Source: Spirodela intermedia (taxonomy: Eukaryota; Streptophyta; Magnoliopsida; Alismatales; Araceae). From it: DNA of 64,000 bases. The stretch is taken from positions 1,803,001 to 1,867,000 of the forward strand of contig LR746277.1 of assembly GCA_902729315.2 (NCBI GenBank), read 5' to 3'. Below the pieces are notes generated by a model. That model made no database searches. It saw only the letters and a list, made by a program, of their open reading frames with translations, and was not told the origin of the DNA. Positions 1 through 9,000 of the stretch are shown here, one piece after another. Each line of letters starts with the position of its first letter. The stretch's first letter is position 1. A program made the translations under genes and the position numbers.

Positions 1-23
1 ATTTTATTAATTTCAAGATTCAT

Positions 24-413
24 ATGCAACAAAAACTTGAAGATTTGAATGATACTTTAAAGCAAATCTTAGCATGAATCTCTGCAATTGAATGTGTATC
101 TTGTGGTCAAACTGGTAAAAAAATAAATAAATTCTGTAACCTGTCACAGAAAAACTTATCCAACGATACAACAAGCCCAAAAAGTAGATCTGATTGCGAT
201 GATTGCAGAGGTTTTTTTAAAAAAATGATTTCCGAAACAGTGAAAGATCAAGATCAAGTACAATTCACCGGTGAAAGATCAGAGAAATATCAAGTTCAAA
301 GATTTCTTCCACCTGATTATGAGCAGGTTTTATATGACTAATATCAAAGTTGTAAACAGTGAAGTAGACTTGTCAGAGAATATGCTGGGGAAGTTTATAC
401 ACTTTCTTAAAAG
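24..413 (+). pseudogene. Ty3/gypsy gag fragment A (decayed)
   Basis: One frame can be followed from the ATG at 24 through an amino-terminal helix-like stretch (MQQKLEDLNDTLKQ) to the gag core motif FLPPDYEQVLYD and a basic, Arg-containing continuation, interrupted by in-frame stops near 75, 345 and 363. FLPPDYEQ followed by a YQxC block is typical of the retrotransposon gag family of plant Ty3/gypsy elements. It sits just downstream of the LTR and primer site of the preceding unit, the expected place for gag. A large part of the normal gag is missing between the start and the core motif. Confidence 0.75.
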
Positions 414-479
414 TCGATTTGAATAAATCTTAATCTTATATGATCTCTATTTTTAAAAGTGCTGAAACTTTATTGGAGA

Positions 480-690
480 ATTGCTTGAACGAGTTGTGAT
501 CAACTGTAATGTGGTGGTGGTTGAAGACACGCCTTGAATCCTTGAAAAACATCCTCCAGTGGTTGTCGCTTCGCTCTGAATCCACAGCTTGAAGAGCACA
601 GGTCGCTTGAACAGAGTTCCCTGAGTCCACCAGCAGAAGGAGAGAACTTAGAGAGAAGAAACTCAAAACATTGTGCTGGTTGAACAGAGT
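480..690 (-). mobile_element. Inverted LTR fragment (U5/R part)
   Basis: Read on the minus strand, this matches the 3' part of the LTR at about 5640-5880. Shared elements are the gttgatcacaac block, the gacacg block, the 'ctgaatccacag' and 'gagtccac' motifs and the 'agcagaaggag' stretch. The copy is diverged and lacks an LTR end and primer site. Confidence 0.65.
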
Positions 691-754
691 TTAAAAAGAA
701 TTGTATTAGAGCTAGGATAATTTCTTTCTCATTTGTAAAAAAAATAAATATATA

Positions 755-875
755 TTCCATGTGTAGCGTCAACATCCACAACATGACATTGCACTTTATC
801 AGAATAAGTTTTACCAATTGAAAATTTAATTACACACATCTCTGACACTTTAGTTTCCGTTTTCTTCTTGATTGT
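755..875 (-). pseudogene. Inverted Ty3/gypsy protease fragment
   Basis: The minus strand encodes VIKFSIGKTYSDKVQ followed by a shortened VDVDATHG, the same block as the plus-strand protease at 4316-4511, where it reads on to NRPWQFDATHRGK. This is the carboxy-terminal part of the retroviral-type aspartic protease region of plant Ty3/gypsy polyproteins. The catalytic amino-terminal part is absent. Confidence 0.6.
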
Positions 876-884
876 CTGGGGTTC

Positions 885-1135
885 AAAGGCTTGTCTTGAA
901 TCCTCAAAATCTGTGCTCCAATGATTGTCCTTTCGCTCTGAATCTACATGGTAAAGAGGACAGGTCTCTTGAGTCTATAAGGGGTTGATTCTGAATCCAC
1001 AGAACCAAGAACAGGTTCCCTGAGTCCACAGGGGTACTGGAATCCACTAGCAAAAGGAGAGAACTTCAAGAGAAGTAAACTCACGAAATTGTATTGAAAA
1101 AAGATACTATGCCTATGGGGCTTCAGCACGTACTA
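885..1135 (-). mobile_element. Inverted LTR fragment
   Basis: Reverse-complement match to the LTR around 5590-5830. It shares the paired 'gattctgaatccacag' and 'gagtccacaggg' motifs, the 'actagcaaaaggagag' stretch and the run ending 'cacgaaattgtatt'. Together with the fragment at 480-690 it flanks the inverted protease piece, so these three belong to one inverted, internally deleted element. Confidence 0.65.
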
Positions 1136-1199
1136 AACCCATTAGCATTAAGCTTGAAAAATAAAAGTAAAGCTACTTTATCTTTAATTATCTATTTAT

Positions 1200-1833
1200 G
1201 ACCACCATTGAACCTTCAAATCATCTTCAGCATAATCAGAAAGTGATTTATTTGCCAGTCTGTAGTTTTCATACTATTGATATAAAATTTGTTCATAATC
1301 TGGGGGAAGAAAATGAGATTTCAAGAGTTTCTTCATTTTCTCCCATTATTGTACAGGTTCTTTATCAAACCTTGCAAATGATCCTACCATACAGAGGCTC
1401 CACCACAGTTTATAAGTCAATAACTTTACTTATTTTTCATCGAAAAATTTCATATACTCAAACACTCAATGTACTTCAACTAACCAATCTAAGAACTCTT
1501 CAACCTTCAAATGGCTATTCAACAATAATAAGTCAATCTTCATATAGAAATCTCAAAAATTATCTTAAAAAACCTACTACAAATGTACAATGAGTATCTG
1601 ATGAAGATTTAACATAAATGACTTTTTCAAGAAGTCTGATTTCATTATCTCTAGGAGAATGTGAATGACTCCCTGATGTACTCATTCTTGCCAAAAAGTT
1701 GTTTTAAACTTTCACTAACATCATCAAATTTTTGATCTATTCAATCTTAAAATACAATAACATTTCATGTTCAAATAGGAAAAACCTCATGTAAATCATC
1801 ACCACCAGTATGAGTAGATTTACCTCGTGACAT
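1200..1833 (-). pseudogene. Inverted Ty3/gypsy gag fragment C
   Basis: On the minus strand a gag starts at the ATG whose complement ends at 1833 (MSRGKSTHTGGDDLHEV) and, with stops and frameshifts, runs through LKVEEFLDWLVEVH, FEYMKFFDEK, GGASVWWDHLQ and FLPPDYEQILYQ to a final SLSDYAED. These are the successive landmarks of the plant Ty3/gypsy gag family. A 131-codon open frame on the plus strand (1198-1593) is the antisense shadow of this fragment. The minus-strand primer site at 1862-1873 lies just upstream, in the correct order. Confidence 0.8.
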
Positions 1834-1861
1834 TTGTGAACTTGAATTGAAACGTTGACTT

Positions 1862-1873
1862 GCTATGATACCA
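1862..1873 (-). other. Inverted primer-binding site, tRNA-iMet type
   Basis: The minus strand reads TGGTATCATAGC, one mismatch from TGGTATCAGAGC, the usual plant site complementary to the 3' end of initiator tRNA-Met. It lies about 30 bp upstream of the inverted gag start, as expected. Confidence 0.65.
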
Positions 1874-1889
1874 ACTGACGCAGTAATAA

Positions 1890-2687
1890 TGCAGAAAATA
1901 AATAAAATTTGGGCTAGAATCTACAAAACTTAAATCTTAGGGAAGAAATCAGCCTCTGAATCCACAGATTTGGAGTCTTCAACCCTTGAATCTACAAGGG
2001 GTTGCATGTATCCAAAAGCAAGAGGAGAAAGATACAATACGTAACAGTGATTCAACTAAAAAGCTAAGAAGTCGGGTTATAATGGGGCCCACTTAGGAAA
2101 GAGGTTGAGTGCTTCTAAAAGATGATCTTGATAGATCCTAGGGACAAAGTCTGACTAAATCTTAAATGACTTAAAACATTCTCTGACAGATTGAGATTTT
2201 GGAGACATCCTGAAATTACTTGAAACAGACTCTGACAGGTAGACATACTGAACAAATCTTAGGTAGAAACTTTGACGGTCTTAGATCCCAAGTACATGTA
2301 CAGTTTGAACAAATCTTAGGTAGCCACTCTAATAGTCATAGATCTTGAACAGATTGTAGGTACAGTTTGAACCACAATAAGTCTCTTCTAGAAGGAAAGA
2401 GATAGAAAATACCGTTTAGAAGTGAAAAGACATAATGTAAAAAATAAATATTACTTTTCGGACCTCTCGCCCGCTGATGACATATTTGGGCTCCTTTTTT
2501 AGCACTTTTCATTTATGGCCTAAATTTAAGATAAGTGGGCCCAAATTCAAAGTTGAGAATTCAACTTGTGTCTTGGACTACATAAAAAAAATCTAAATTT
2601 AGCACTTGTGTCTGTCGACAGTATAAATCCTAAATTCCACGCCTAGATGACATGTTGATATGCTTTGTGGTTCTAATTTTTTTTTCA
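1890..2687. other. Unit segment without clear coding content
   Basis: About 1890-2075 carries 'ctgaatccacag' and 'cttgaatctacaaggg' motifs like the inverted LTR fragments. About 2140-2390 contains degenerate short repeats, including two copies of gaacaaatcttaggtag and repeated 'ctctgacag' blocks. I recognise no coding sequence from there to 2687. Confidence 0.45.
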
Positions 2688-3025
2688 AAAGTTGATTTAA
2701 CCAGCAGATATCATCAAATCCAAATTCAGTCAGGAGATAACTGGAAGTCTGCCTTTAAAACTATAGCAGGTCTTTGTGAATAGTTGGTCATGCTTTTTCA
2801 ATTATCAAATGCCCCCAGTACCTTTATAAGAATTATGAATTAGGTTCTGAAACCTTTTATTGCTAAATATGTTGTCGTTTATTTCGATGAAATTCTTGTT
2901 TACAATCCTACGGAAGATGACCATATGAAATAACTCAGATCAATGTTCAAAGTGTTACAACAAAATACATTATTGATTAACTTGAAGAAATGCAACTTCA
3001 TGACTACTAGTTTGCTATTCAGCGA
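2688..3025 (+). pseudogene. Ty3/gypsy reverse transcriptase core (decayed)
   Basis: One plus-strand frame reads KVDLTSRYHQIQIQ, then SNAPSTFIRIMN, VLKPFIAKYVVVYFDEILVY and LINLKKCNFM, the successive conserved blocks of Ty3/gypsy reverse transcriptase. In-frame stops fall after GLCE, RIMN and DDHMK. The catalytic YxDD box is YFDE, so the second aspartate is lost. All copies of the array share these defects, so none could encode an active enzyme. Confidence 0.88.
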
Positions 3026-3030
3026 GACTT

Positions 3031-3470
3031 TATTTTATATACTGATCATTAAGCTCTTAAATCAGGAAATAGTCAGACTTTTATTAATAGAACGCATGCC
3101 AGATGGATCTCTTTGATTCAACATTGCATATGCTCTTAGTAGAAAAACAACATGTTTATTGAATCTGCATGCTAAAATCACAAGATTTGATTATTTCGAG
3201 GAATTATACCCAGACGACGATAATTTTCTTCAACAATATATGATCTATACATCAGGAAAATCAACTAAAGGTTTTCACCTACAAGATGCCTTTTTATACT
3301 GTGTATTCCTCGCAGCTCTTTAAAGGAGAAAATACTATGAGAATTAAACTCTTCTGGTTTAGCAGGACACCTTGGGCGAGATAAGACCTTAGAGTCAATT
3401 GAGGAGCCATATTTCTGGCCTAAGCCAAAGAAAGATGTAGAAAATTTGTTCATAAATTTTCTACATTTTC
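3031..3470 (+). pseudogene. Ty3/gypsy RNase H to integrase linker (decayed)
   Basis: After the RT block the translation shows YTDHxALK and a THARWISLIQ block, then YALSRKT, the usual end of the Ty3/gypsy RNase H region. Next come the pre-integrase stretch FEELYPDDDNFLQQY and, after stops and a frame change, GHLGRDKTLESIEE and YFWPKPKKDVEN, the zinc-binding start of integrase. The catalytic core of integrase is missing: at about 3470-3530 the sequence jumps into a gag fragment. Presence of integrase argues for a retrotransposon and against a pararetrovirus. Confidence 0.85.
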
Positions 3471-3529
3471 TACATCAATTACAGACCACACATATGAGGT
3501 CAGGCAAAGAACCTGTATGCTAAATGGGA

Positions 3530-4060
3530 GAAAATTAAAAAACTCTTGAAATCTCAGTTTCTTCCTCCAGATTATGAACAAATTTTATATCAACAATATC
3601 AAAACTGTAGATAAGGGAATAGATCAGTTGCAGATTATGCTGAAAAATTGAATCGTTTATCTTCTCGAATAGACTTGACAGAATCTGAGTCAGATTATGA
3701 TTTCAAGATTTACAGTCATTTTTCAAGCTTAGTGACATTGTAATATGCCTACAGAGCGTGCGGAAGCCTTATTAGAGAAAGGAAAAACCAGAATTCTAAA
3801 TTTAAGAAGTCAGAATTCAACTCTTCAGTTAGAAAGAGGAAGATGTACTGTTTTTTCTTCTACACCACATAATGGAGGACTGAATCAAAGTTCTGTCAGA
3901 ACAAGTGGAGCAAACCCCTCTGCCGATGCCTCTACTAACAAGAATCCTTTACTCCTAATGTCATTCCTAAATGCTACAGGTGTGGAGAAAGTGGACACAA
4001 ATCAAATATCTGTCCTAAACGTGGCACAGTAAACCTTGCAAATTCAATTGAAGGGGAAAC
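3530..4060 (+). pseudogene. Ty3/gypsy gag fragment B with CCHC zinc knuckle
   Basis: The frame shows FLPPDYEQILYQQYQNC, a stop, then SVADYAEKLNRLSSR and LTESESDYDF, followed after a frame change by ERAEALLEKGKTR and finally a zinc knuckle at 3972-4013 (CYRCGESGHKSNIC, spacing CX2CX4HX4C). This is the carboxy-terminal half of gag with its nucleic-acid-binding motif. At least two stops and two frame changes interrupt it. It directly follows an integrase piece, the reverse of normal gene order. Confidence 0.88.
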
Positions 4061-4315
4061 AGAACAAGCATAACCAGAAATTTCAGGCTAGGTAGAAGAA
4101 AATTTTAATTAATTTGATACCTGAAATGCACTGTCACATTCACTTGTAGTCAGGAGATTGGTGGATGTCACCATAATATTTTCAGAACATGGTGTGCTAT
4201 GAATTCTAAGGTATGTGATATAATCATTGAAAGTGACAGTAGTGAGAGCATTGTCTCTTCTGTGATATAATCATTAAAAAATTAAGTTTGCAAATAAGCC
4301 CAACAACGTCATCCA

Positions 4316-4511
4316 TATCGAATTGGTTGCATCAAGAAGGAAACAGAAACTAAATTTTTCACAAACCTGTGTAATCAAATTTTCAATTGGCAAAACATAT
4401 TCTGATAAAGTACAATTTGATGTTGTTGACATTGATCCTTGCCACATGAAATTAAACAGGCCATGGCAGTTTGACGCTACACACCGTGGCAAGGAATCAC
4501 TCACTTTGCAA
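4316..4511 (+). pseudogene. Ty3/gypsy protease carboxy-terminal part
   Basis: The frame reads VIKFSIGKTYSDKVQ, then VVDIDPCHMKLNRPWQFDA and THRGKE. This matches the region after the catalytic aspartate in plant Ty3/gypsy polyproteins, where a D-A-C-H block is followed by LLGRPWQ. It follows gag fragment B in the normal order. The active-site part is not recognisable. Confidence 0.75.
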
Positions 4512-4519
4512 TCAAGCGA

Positions 4520-5344
4520 CGCCCACACCAGTAGAGTTGATCACAACTCGTTCAAGCCATTCCCTCCTTAGTTTCTGCTGAGACAAGTTCTTCCTTTGGT
4601 CAAGCATTTGATTTGTGACCTTATTCATTAGATCCGTAACATTTTAGAATAGATCCACTTGATTTGATACATAGAGATTCCTTTGAGAGGAACTTCAGCC
4701 ACCAGGAATAGATCCACTTGGTCTTGGCACAGAAGATCATGAAGCATGAAGGTAAAAAAGGATGAACCTTTCCAGCATCATAATACTTTCAGAGCAAAAT
4801 GCACTGTTGATGGAAAGATTTAAGATGTGATTATTGATTCTGACAGTAGTGAAAATCTTAGTCCTTTGAGCAAACCAAAATTGGGGCTAAAAACTGAAAA
4901 ACATCCGCATCATTTAGAATTGGGTGAAGATAAATTTCAAAGGGAAAAGTTTATTTTGACGAAATGAGCTATCATGTTGTTGTGACGACTGCCTGTCATC
5001 TAAATTTCATTTAGATGCAACTTTACTGGGCAAAAATAGTCATTATATTTTTTTTACAAAAATAGTGAAAAGTTTTTTTACGCCCACTAAAAAAATAAAT
5101 TATTCAGCACAGTTAATGAAAAAAGAGTAAGAAATAACGATTTACAAAAGAGGAACTTTGTAATACATGAAAAGAAATTTTTTGAATTATTTATGCTGGT
5201 TTAAAACGAGAATGATTCTTGGAGAGGGTTTGCAACATTTACCAGATTATAGAATGATCCCTGAAGATTTTGCATGAGCAACTTAGAAAGTGGTTACAGA
5301 AACGATTAATTCGTGAGAGTTGTTCCATTCATTACCTGGACGAA
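4520..5344 (+). other. Unit segment: LTR scrap and RT amino-terminal scrap
   Basis: About 4535-4600 repeats the gttgatcacaac and 'ttcaagccattccctccttag' type U5 sequence seen near 5850-5890. About 5210-5300 reads EGLQHLPDYRMIPEDFA, resembling the segment just before the RT palm in Ty3/gypsy pol. The stretch between is AT-rich with several poly-A and poly-T runs, and I recognise nothing else in it. Confidence 0.4.
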
Positions 5345-5899
5345 TGATGCAACGCAAACCCTGAAGCCCACTACTGAAGAACCTGGAGGCCAGTATTGAT
5401 GCACCCTAGAGCCTATTACTGTTGCAACTTGAAGCCCATTGTATTTTTCTTATTTTTCAGATTTCAATTCAATCCAAATTTCATCTGATATTCAAATTTC
5501 TGAGAAAAACTTGTGTTAAATTAAGATTTATTTCAAATTGAAATCCTTGCGCCTAAATAAACACTCTTTAGCCTATTTAAAGGAACCCCCTTGTAGCCCT
5601 GGAACATATTACCATCTTTTGAATACAATTTCGTGAGTTTTTTTTCTTTTGAAGTTCCCTCCTTCTGCTGGTTGACTCCAGCATCCCTGTGACTTAGGGG
5701 ATCTGCTCTTGATTCTGTGGATTCACAATCACCCTCTTGTGGACTTAAGGGAACTGTCCTCCTCACTGTGTGGATTCAGAGAGAAAGGACAACCATTAGA
5801 GCACGTTTTTCGGGGATCTTGACGTGTCTTCAACCTCCACAACATCAAAGTTGATCACAACGCCTTCAAACCATTGCCTCTTAGTGTTCTGCTGCGTCA
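5345..5899 (+). mobile_element. Long terminal repeat (R/U5 and part of U3)
   Basis: This segment ends in TCA two bases before a primer-binding site, the expected right edge of a 5' LTR. It contains a TATA-like TATTTAAA at 5574-5581, followed by the long 'gaatccacag' and 'gtccacaag' block. A diverged copy in the opposite orientation lies at about 24740-25310, outside the array, and inverted pieces lie at 480-690 and 885-1135. The left edge is not defined, because no matching second LTR in direct orientation is present within the unit. Confidence 0.7.
5574..5581 (+). promoter_or_regulatory. TATA-like box in the LTR
   Basis: TATTTAAA lies about 320 bp before the LTR end. The diverged LTR near 24.9 kb keeps the equivalent CATTTAAAGG on the minus strand, which supports it as the old U3 promoter element. 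Confidence 0.4.
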
Positions 5900-5901
5900 A
5901 G

Positions 5902-5913
5902 TGGTATGAGAGC
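5902..5913 (+). other. Primer-binding site, tRNA-iMet type
   Basis: TGGTATGAGAGC differs from the standard plant TGGTATCAGAGC by one base. It follows the LTR end by two bases and precedes gag fragment A of the next unit, the normal order for a retrotransposon leader. Equivalent sites are at 11916 and 17930. Confidence 0.75.
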
Positions 5914-6014
5914 TAGGTTAGTGTTCCGGATTTAGATTCACAAGATGTCATGAGGTAAAGGGATTCACATCAACCACAATGCAAGTTCTAAGGTATGGCT
6001 TATTTCGAAATTAG

Positions 6015-9000
6015 ATTTTATTAATTTCAAGATTCATATGCAACAAAAACTTGAAGATTTGAATGATACTTTAAAGCAAATCTTAGCATGAATCTCTGCA
6101 ATTGAATGTGTATCTTGTGGTCAAACTGGTAAAAAAATAAATAAATTCTGTAACCTGTCACAGAAAAACTTATCCAACGATACAACAAGCCCAAAAAGTA
6201 GATCTGATTGCGATGATTGCAGAGGTTTTTTTAAAAAAATGATTTCCGAAACAGTGAAAGATCAAGATCAAGTACAATTCACCGGTGAAAGATCAGAGAA
6301 ATATCAAGTTCAAAGATTTCTTCCACCTGATTATGAGCAGGTTTTATATGACTAATATCAAAGTTGTAAACAGTGAAGTAGACTTGTCAGAGAATATGCT
6401 GGGGAAGTTTATACACTTTCTTAAAAGTCGATTTGAATAAATCTTAATCTTATATGATCTCTATTTTTAAAAGTGCTGAAACTTTATTGGAGAATTGCTT
6501 GAACGAGTTGTGATCAACTGTAATGTGGTGGTGGTTGAAGACACGCCTTGAATCCTTGAAAAACATCCTCCAGTGGTTGTCGCTTCGCTCTGAATCCACA
6601 GCTTGAAGAGCACAGGTCGCTTGAACAGAGTTCCCTGAGTCCACCAGCAGAAGGAGAGAACTTAGAGAGAAGAAACTCAAAACATTGTGCTGGTTGAACA
6701 GAGTTTAAAAAGAATTGTATTAGAGCTAGGATAATTTCTTTCTCATTTGTAAAAAAAATAAATATATATTCCATGTGTAGCGTCAACATCCACAACATGA
6801 CATTGCACTTTATCAGAATAAGTTTTACCAATTGAAAATTTAATTACACACATCTCTGACACTTTAGTTTCCGTTTTCTTCTTGATTGTCTGGGGTTCAA
6901 AGGCTTGTCTTGAATCCTCAAAATCTGTGCTCCAATGATTGTCCTTTCGCTCTGAATCTACATGGTAAAGAGGACAGGTCTCTTGAGTCTATAAGGGGTT
7001 GATTCTGAATCCACAGAACCAAGAACAGGTTCCCTGAGTCCACAGGGGTACTGGAATCCACTAGCAAAAGGAGAGAACTTCAAGAGAAGTAAACTCACGA
7101 AATTGTATTGAAAAAAGATACTATGCCTATGGGGCTTCAGCACGTACTAAACCCATTAGCATTAAGCTTGAAAAATAAAAGTAAAGCTACTTTATCTTTA
7201 ATTATCTATTTATGACCACCATTGAACCTTCAAATCATCTTCAGCATAATCAGAAAGTGATTTATTTGCCAGTCTGTAGTTTTCATACTATTGATATAAA
7301 ATTTGTTCATAATCTGGGGGAAGAAAATGAGATTTCAAGAGTTTCTTCATTTTCTCCCATTATTGTACAGGTTCTTTATCAAACCTTGCAAATGATCCTA
7401 CCATACAGAGGCTCCACCACAGTTTATAAGTCAATAACTTTACTTATTTTTCATCGAAAAATTTCATATACTCAAACACTCAATGTACTTCAACTAACCA
7501 ATCTAAGAACTCTTCAACCTTCAAATGGCTATTCAACAATAATAAGTCAATCTTCATATAGAAATCTCAAAAATTATCTTAAAAAACCTACTACAAATGT
7601 ACAATGAGTATCTGATGAAGATTTAACATAAATGACTTTTTCAAGAAGTCTGATTTCATTATCTCTAGGAGAATGTGAATGACTCCCTGATGTACTCATT
7701 CTTGCCAAAAAGTTGTTTTAAACTTTCACTAACATCATCAAATTTTTGATCTATTCAATCTTAAAATACAATAACATTTCATGTTCAAATAGGAAAAACC
7801 TCATGTAAATCATCACCACCAGTATGAGTAGATTTACCTCGTGACATTTGTGAACTTGAATTGAAACGTTGACTTGCTATGATACCAACTGACGCAGTAA
7901 TAATGCAGAAAATAAATAAAATTTGGGCTAGAATCTACAAAACTTAAATCTTAGGGAAGAAATCAGCCTCTGAATCCACAGATTTGGAGTCTTCAACCCT
8001 TGAATCTACAAGGGGTTGCATGTATCCAAAAGCAAGAGGAGAAAGATACAATACGTAACAGTGATTCAACTAAAAAGCTAAGAAGTCGGGTTATAATGGG
8101 GCCCACTTAGGAAAGAGGTTGAGTGCTTCTAAAAGATGATCTTGATAGATCCTAGGGACAAAGTCTGACTAAATCTTAAATGACTTAAAACATTCTCTGA
8201 CAGATTGAGATTTTGGAGACATCCTGAAATTACTTGAAACAGACTCTGACAGGTAGACATACTGAACAAATCTTAGGTAGAAACTTTGACGGTCTTAGAT
8301 CCCAAGTACATGTACAGTTTGAACAAATCTTAGGTAGCCACTCTAATAGTCATAGATCTTGAACAGATTGTAGGTACAGTTTGAACCACAATAAGTCTCT
8401 TCTAGAAGGAAAGAGATAGAAAATACCGTTTAGAAGTGAAAAGACATAATGTAAAAAATAAATATTACTTTTCGGACCTCTCGCCCGCTGATGACATATT
8501 TGGGCTCCTTTTTTAGCACTTTTCATTTATGGCCTAAATTTAAGATAAGTGGGCCCAAATTCAAAGTTGAGAATTCAACTTGTGTCTTGGACTACATAAA
8601 AAAAATCTAAATTTAGCACTTGTGTCTGTCGACAGTATAAATCCTAAATTCCACGCCTAGATGACATGTTGATATGCTTTGTGGTTCTAATTTTTTTTTC
8701 AAAAGTTGATTTAACCAGCAGATATCATCAAATCCAAATTCAGTCAGGAGATAACTGGAAGTCTGCCTTTAAAACTATAGCAGGTCTTTGTGAATAGTTG
8801 GTCATGCTTTTTCAATTATCAAATGCCCCCAGTACCTTTATAAGAATTATGAATTAGGTTCTGAAACCTTTTATTGCTAAATATGTTGTCGTTTATTTCG
8901 ATGAAATTCTTGTTTACAATCCTACGGAAGATGACCATATGAAATAACTCAGATCAATGTTCAAAGTGTTACAACAAAATACATTATTGATTAACTTGAA

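Larger units (their letters stand above)
1..6014 (+). mobile_element. Array unit 1: scrambled Ty3/gypsy mosaic
   Basis: Reference unit for the array. Order of recognisable parts: gag fragment A (+, 24-413), LTR fragment (-, about 480-690), protease (-, about 755-875), LTR fragment (-, about 885-1135), gag fragment C (-, 1200-1833), primer site (-, 1862-1873), weak LTR fragment (-, about 1890-2075), unassigned DNA, RT (+, 2688-3025), RNase H to integrase (+, 3031-3470), gag fragment B with zinc knuckle (+, 3530-4060), protease (+, 4316-4511), LTR U5 scrap (+, about 4535-4600), RT start scrap (+, about 5210-5300), LTR (+, about 5345-5899) and primer site (+, 5902-5913). Every coding part carries stops or frameshifts, so the unit cannot move by itself. 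Parts in the other copies are found by adding 6014, 12028 or 18042. Confidence 0.9.

Noticed and set aside
1198-1593. 131-codon plus-strand open frame repeated in every array unit
   Set aside because: The opposite strand encodes recognisable gag (LKVEEFLDWLVEVH, GGASVWWDHLQ, FLPPDYEQ), so the plus frame is an antisense shadow.
3745-4032. 95-codon frame in the array as an independent gene
   Set aside because: It is one frame of the decayed gag fragment B; the zinc knuckle lies in a different frame of the same DNA.
1-6014. Endogenous pararetrovirus (caulimovirid) origin of the array
   Set aside because: The unit has an integrase zinc-binding block, LTRs and tRNA-iMet primer sites and no movement-protein motif, which fits Ty3/gypsy.
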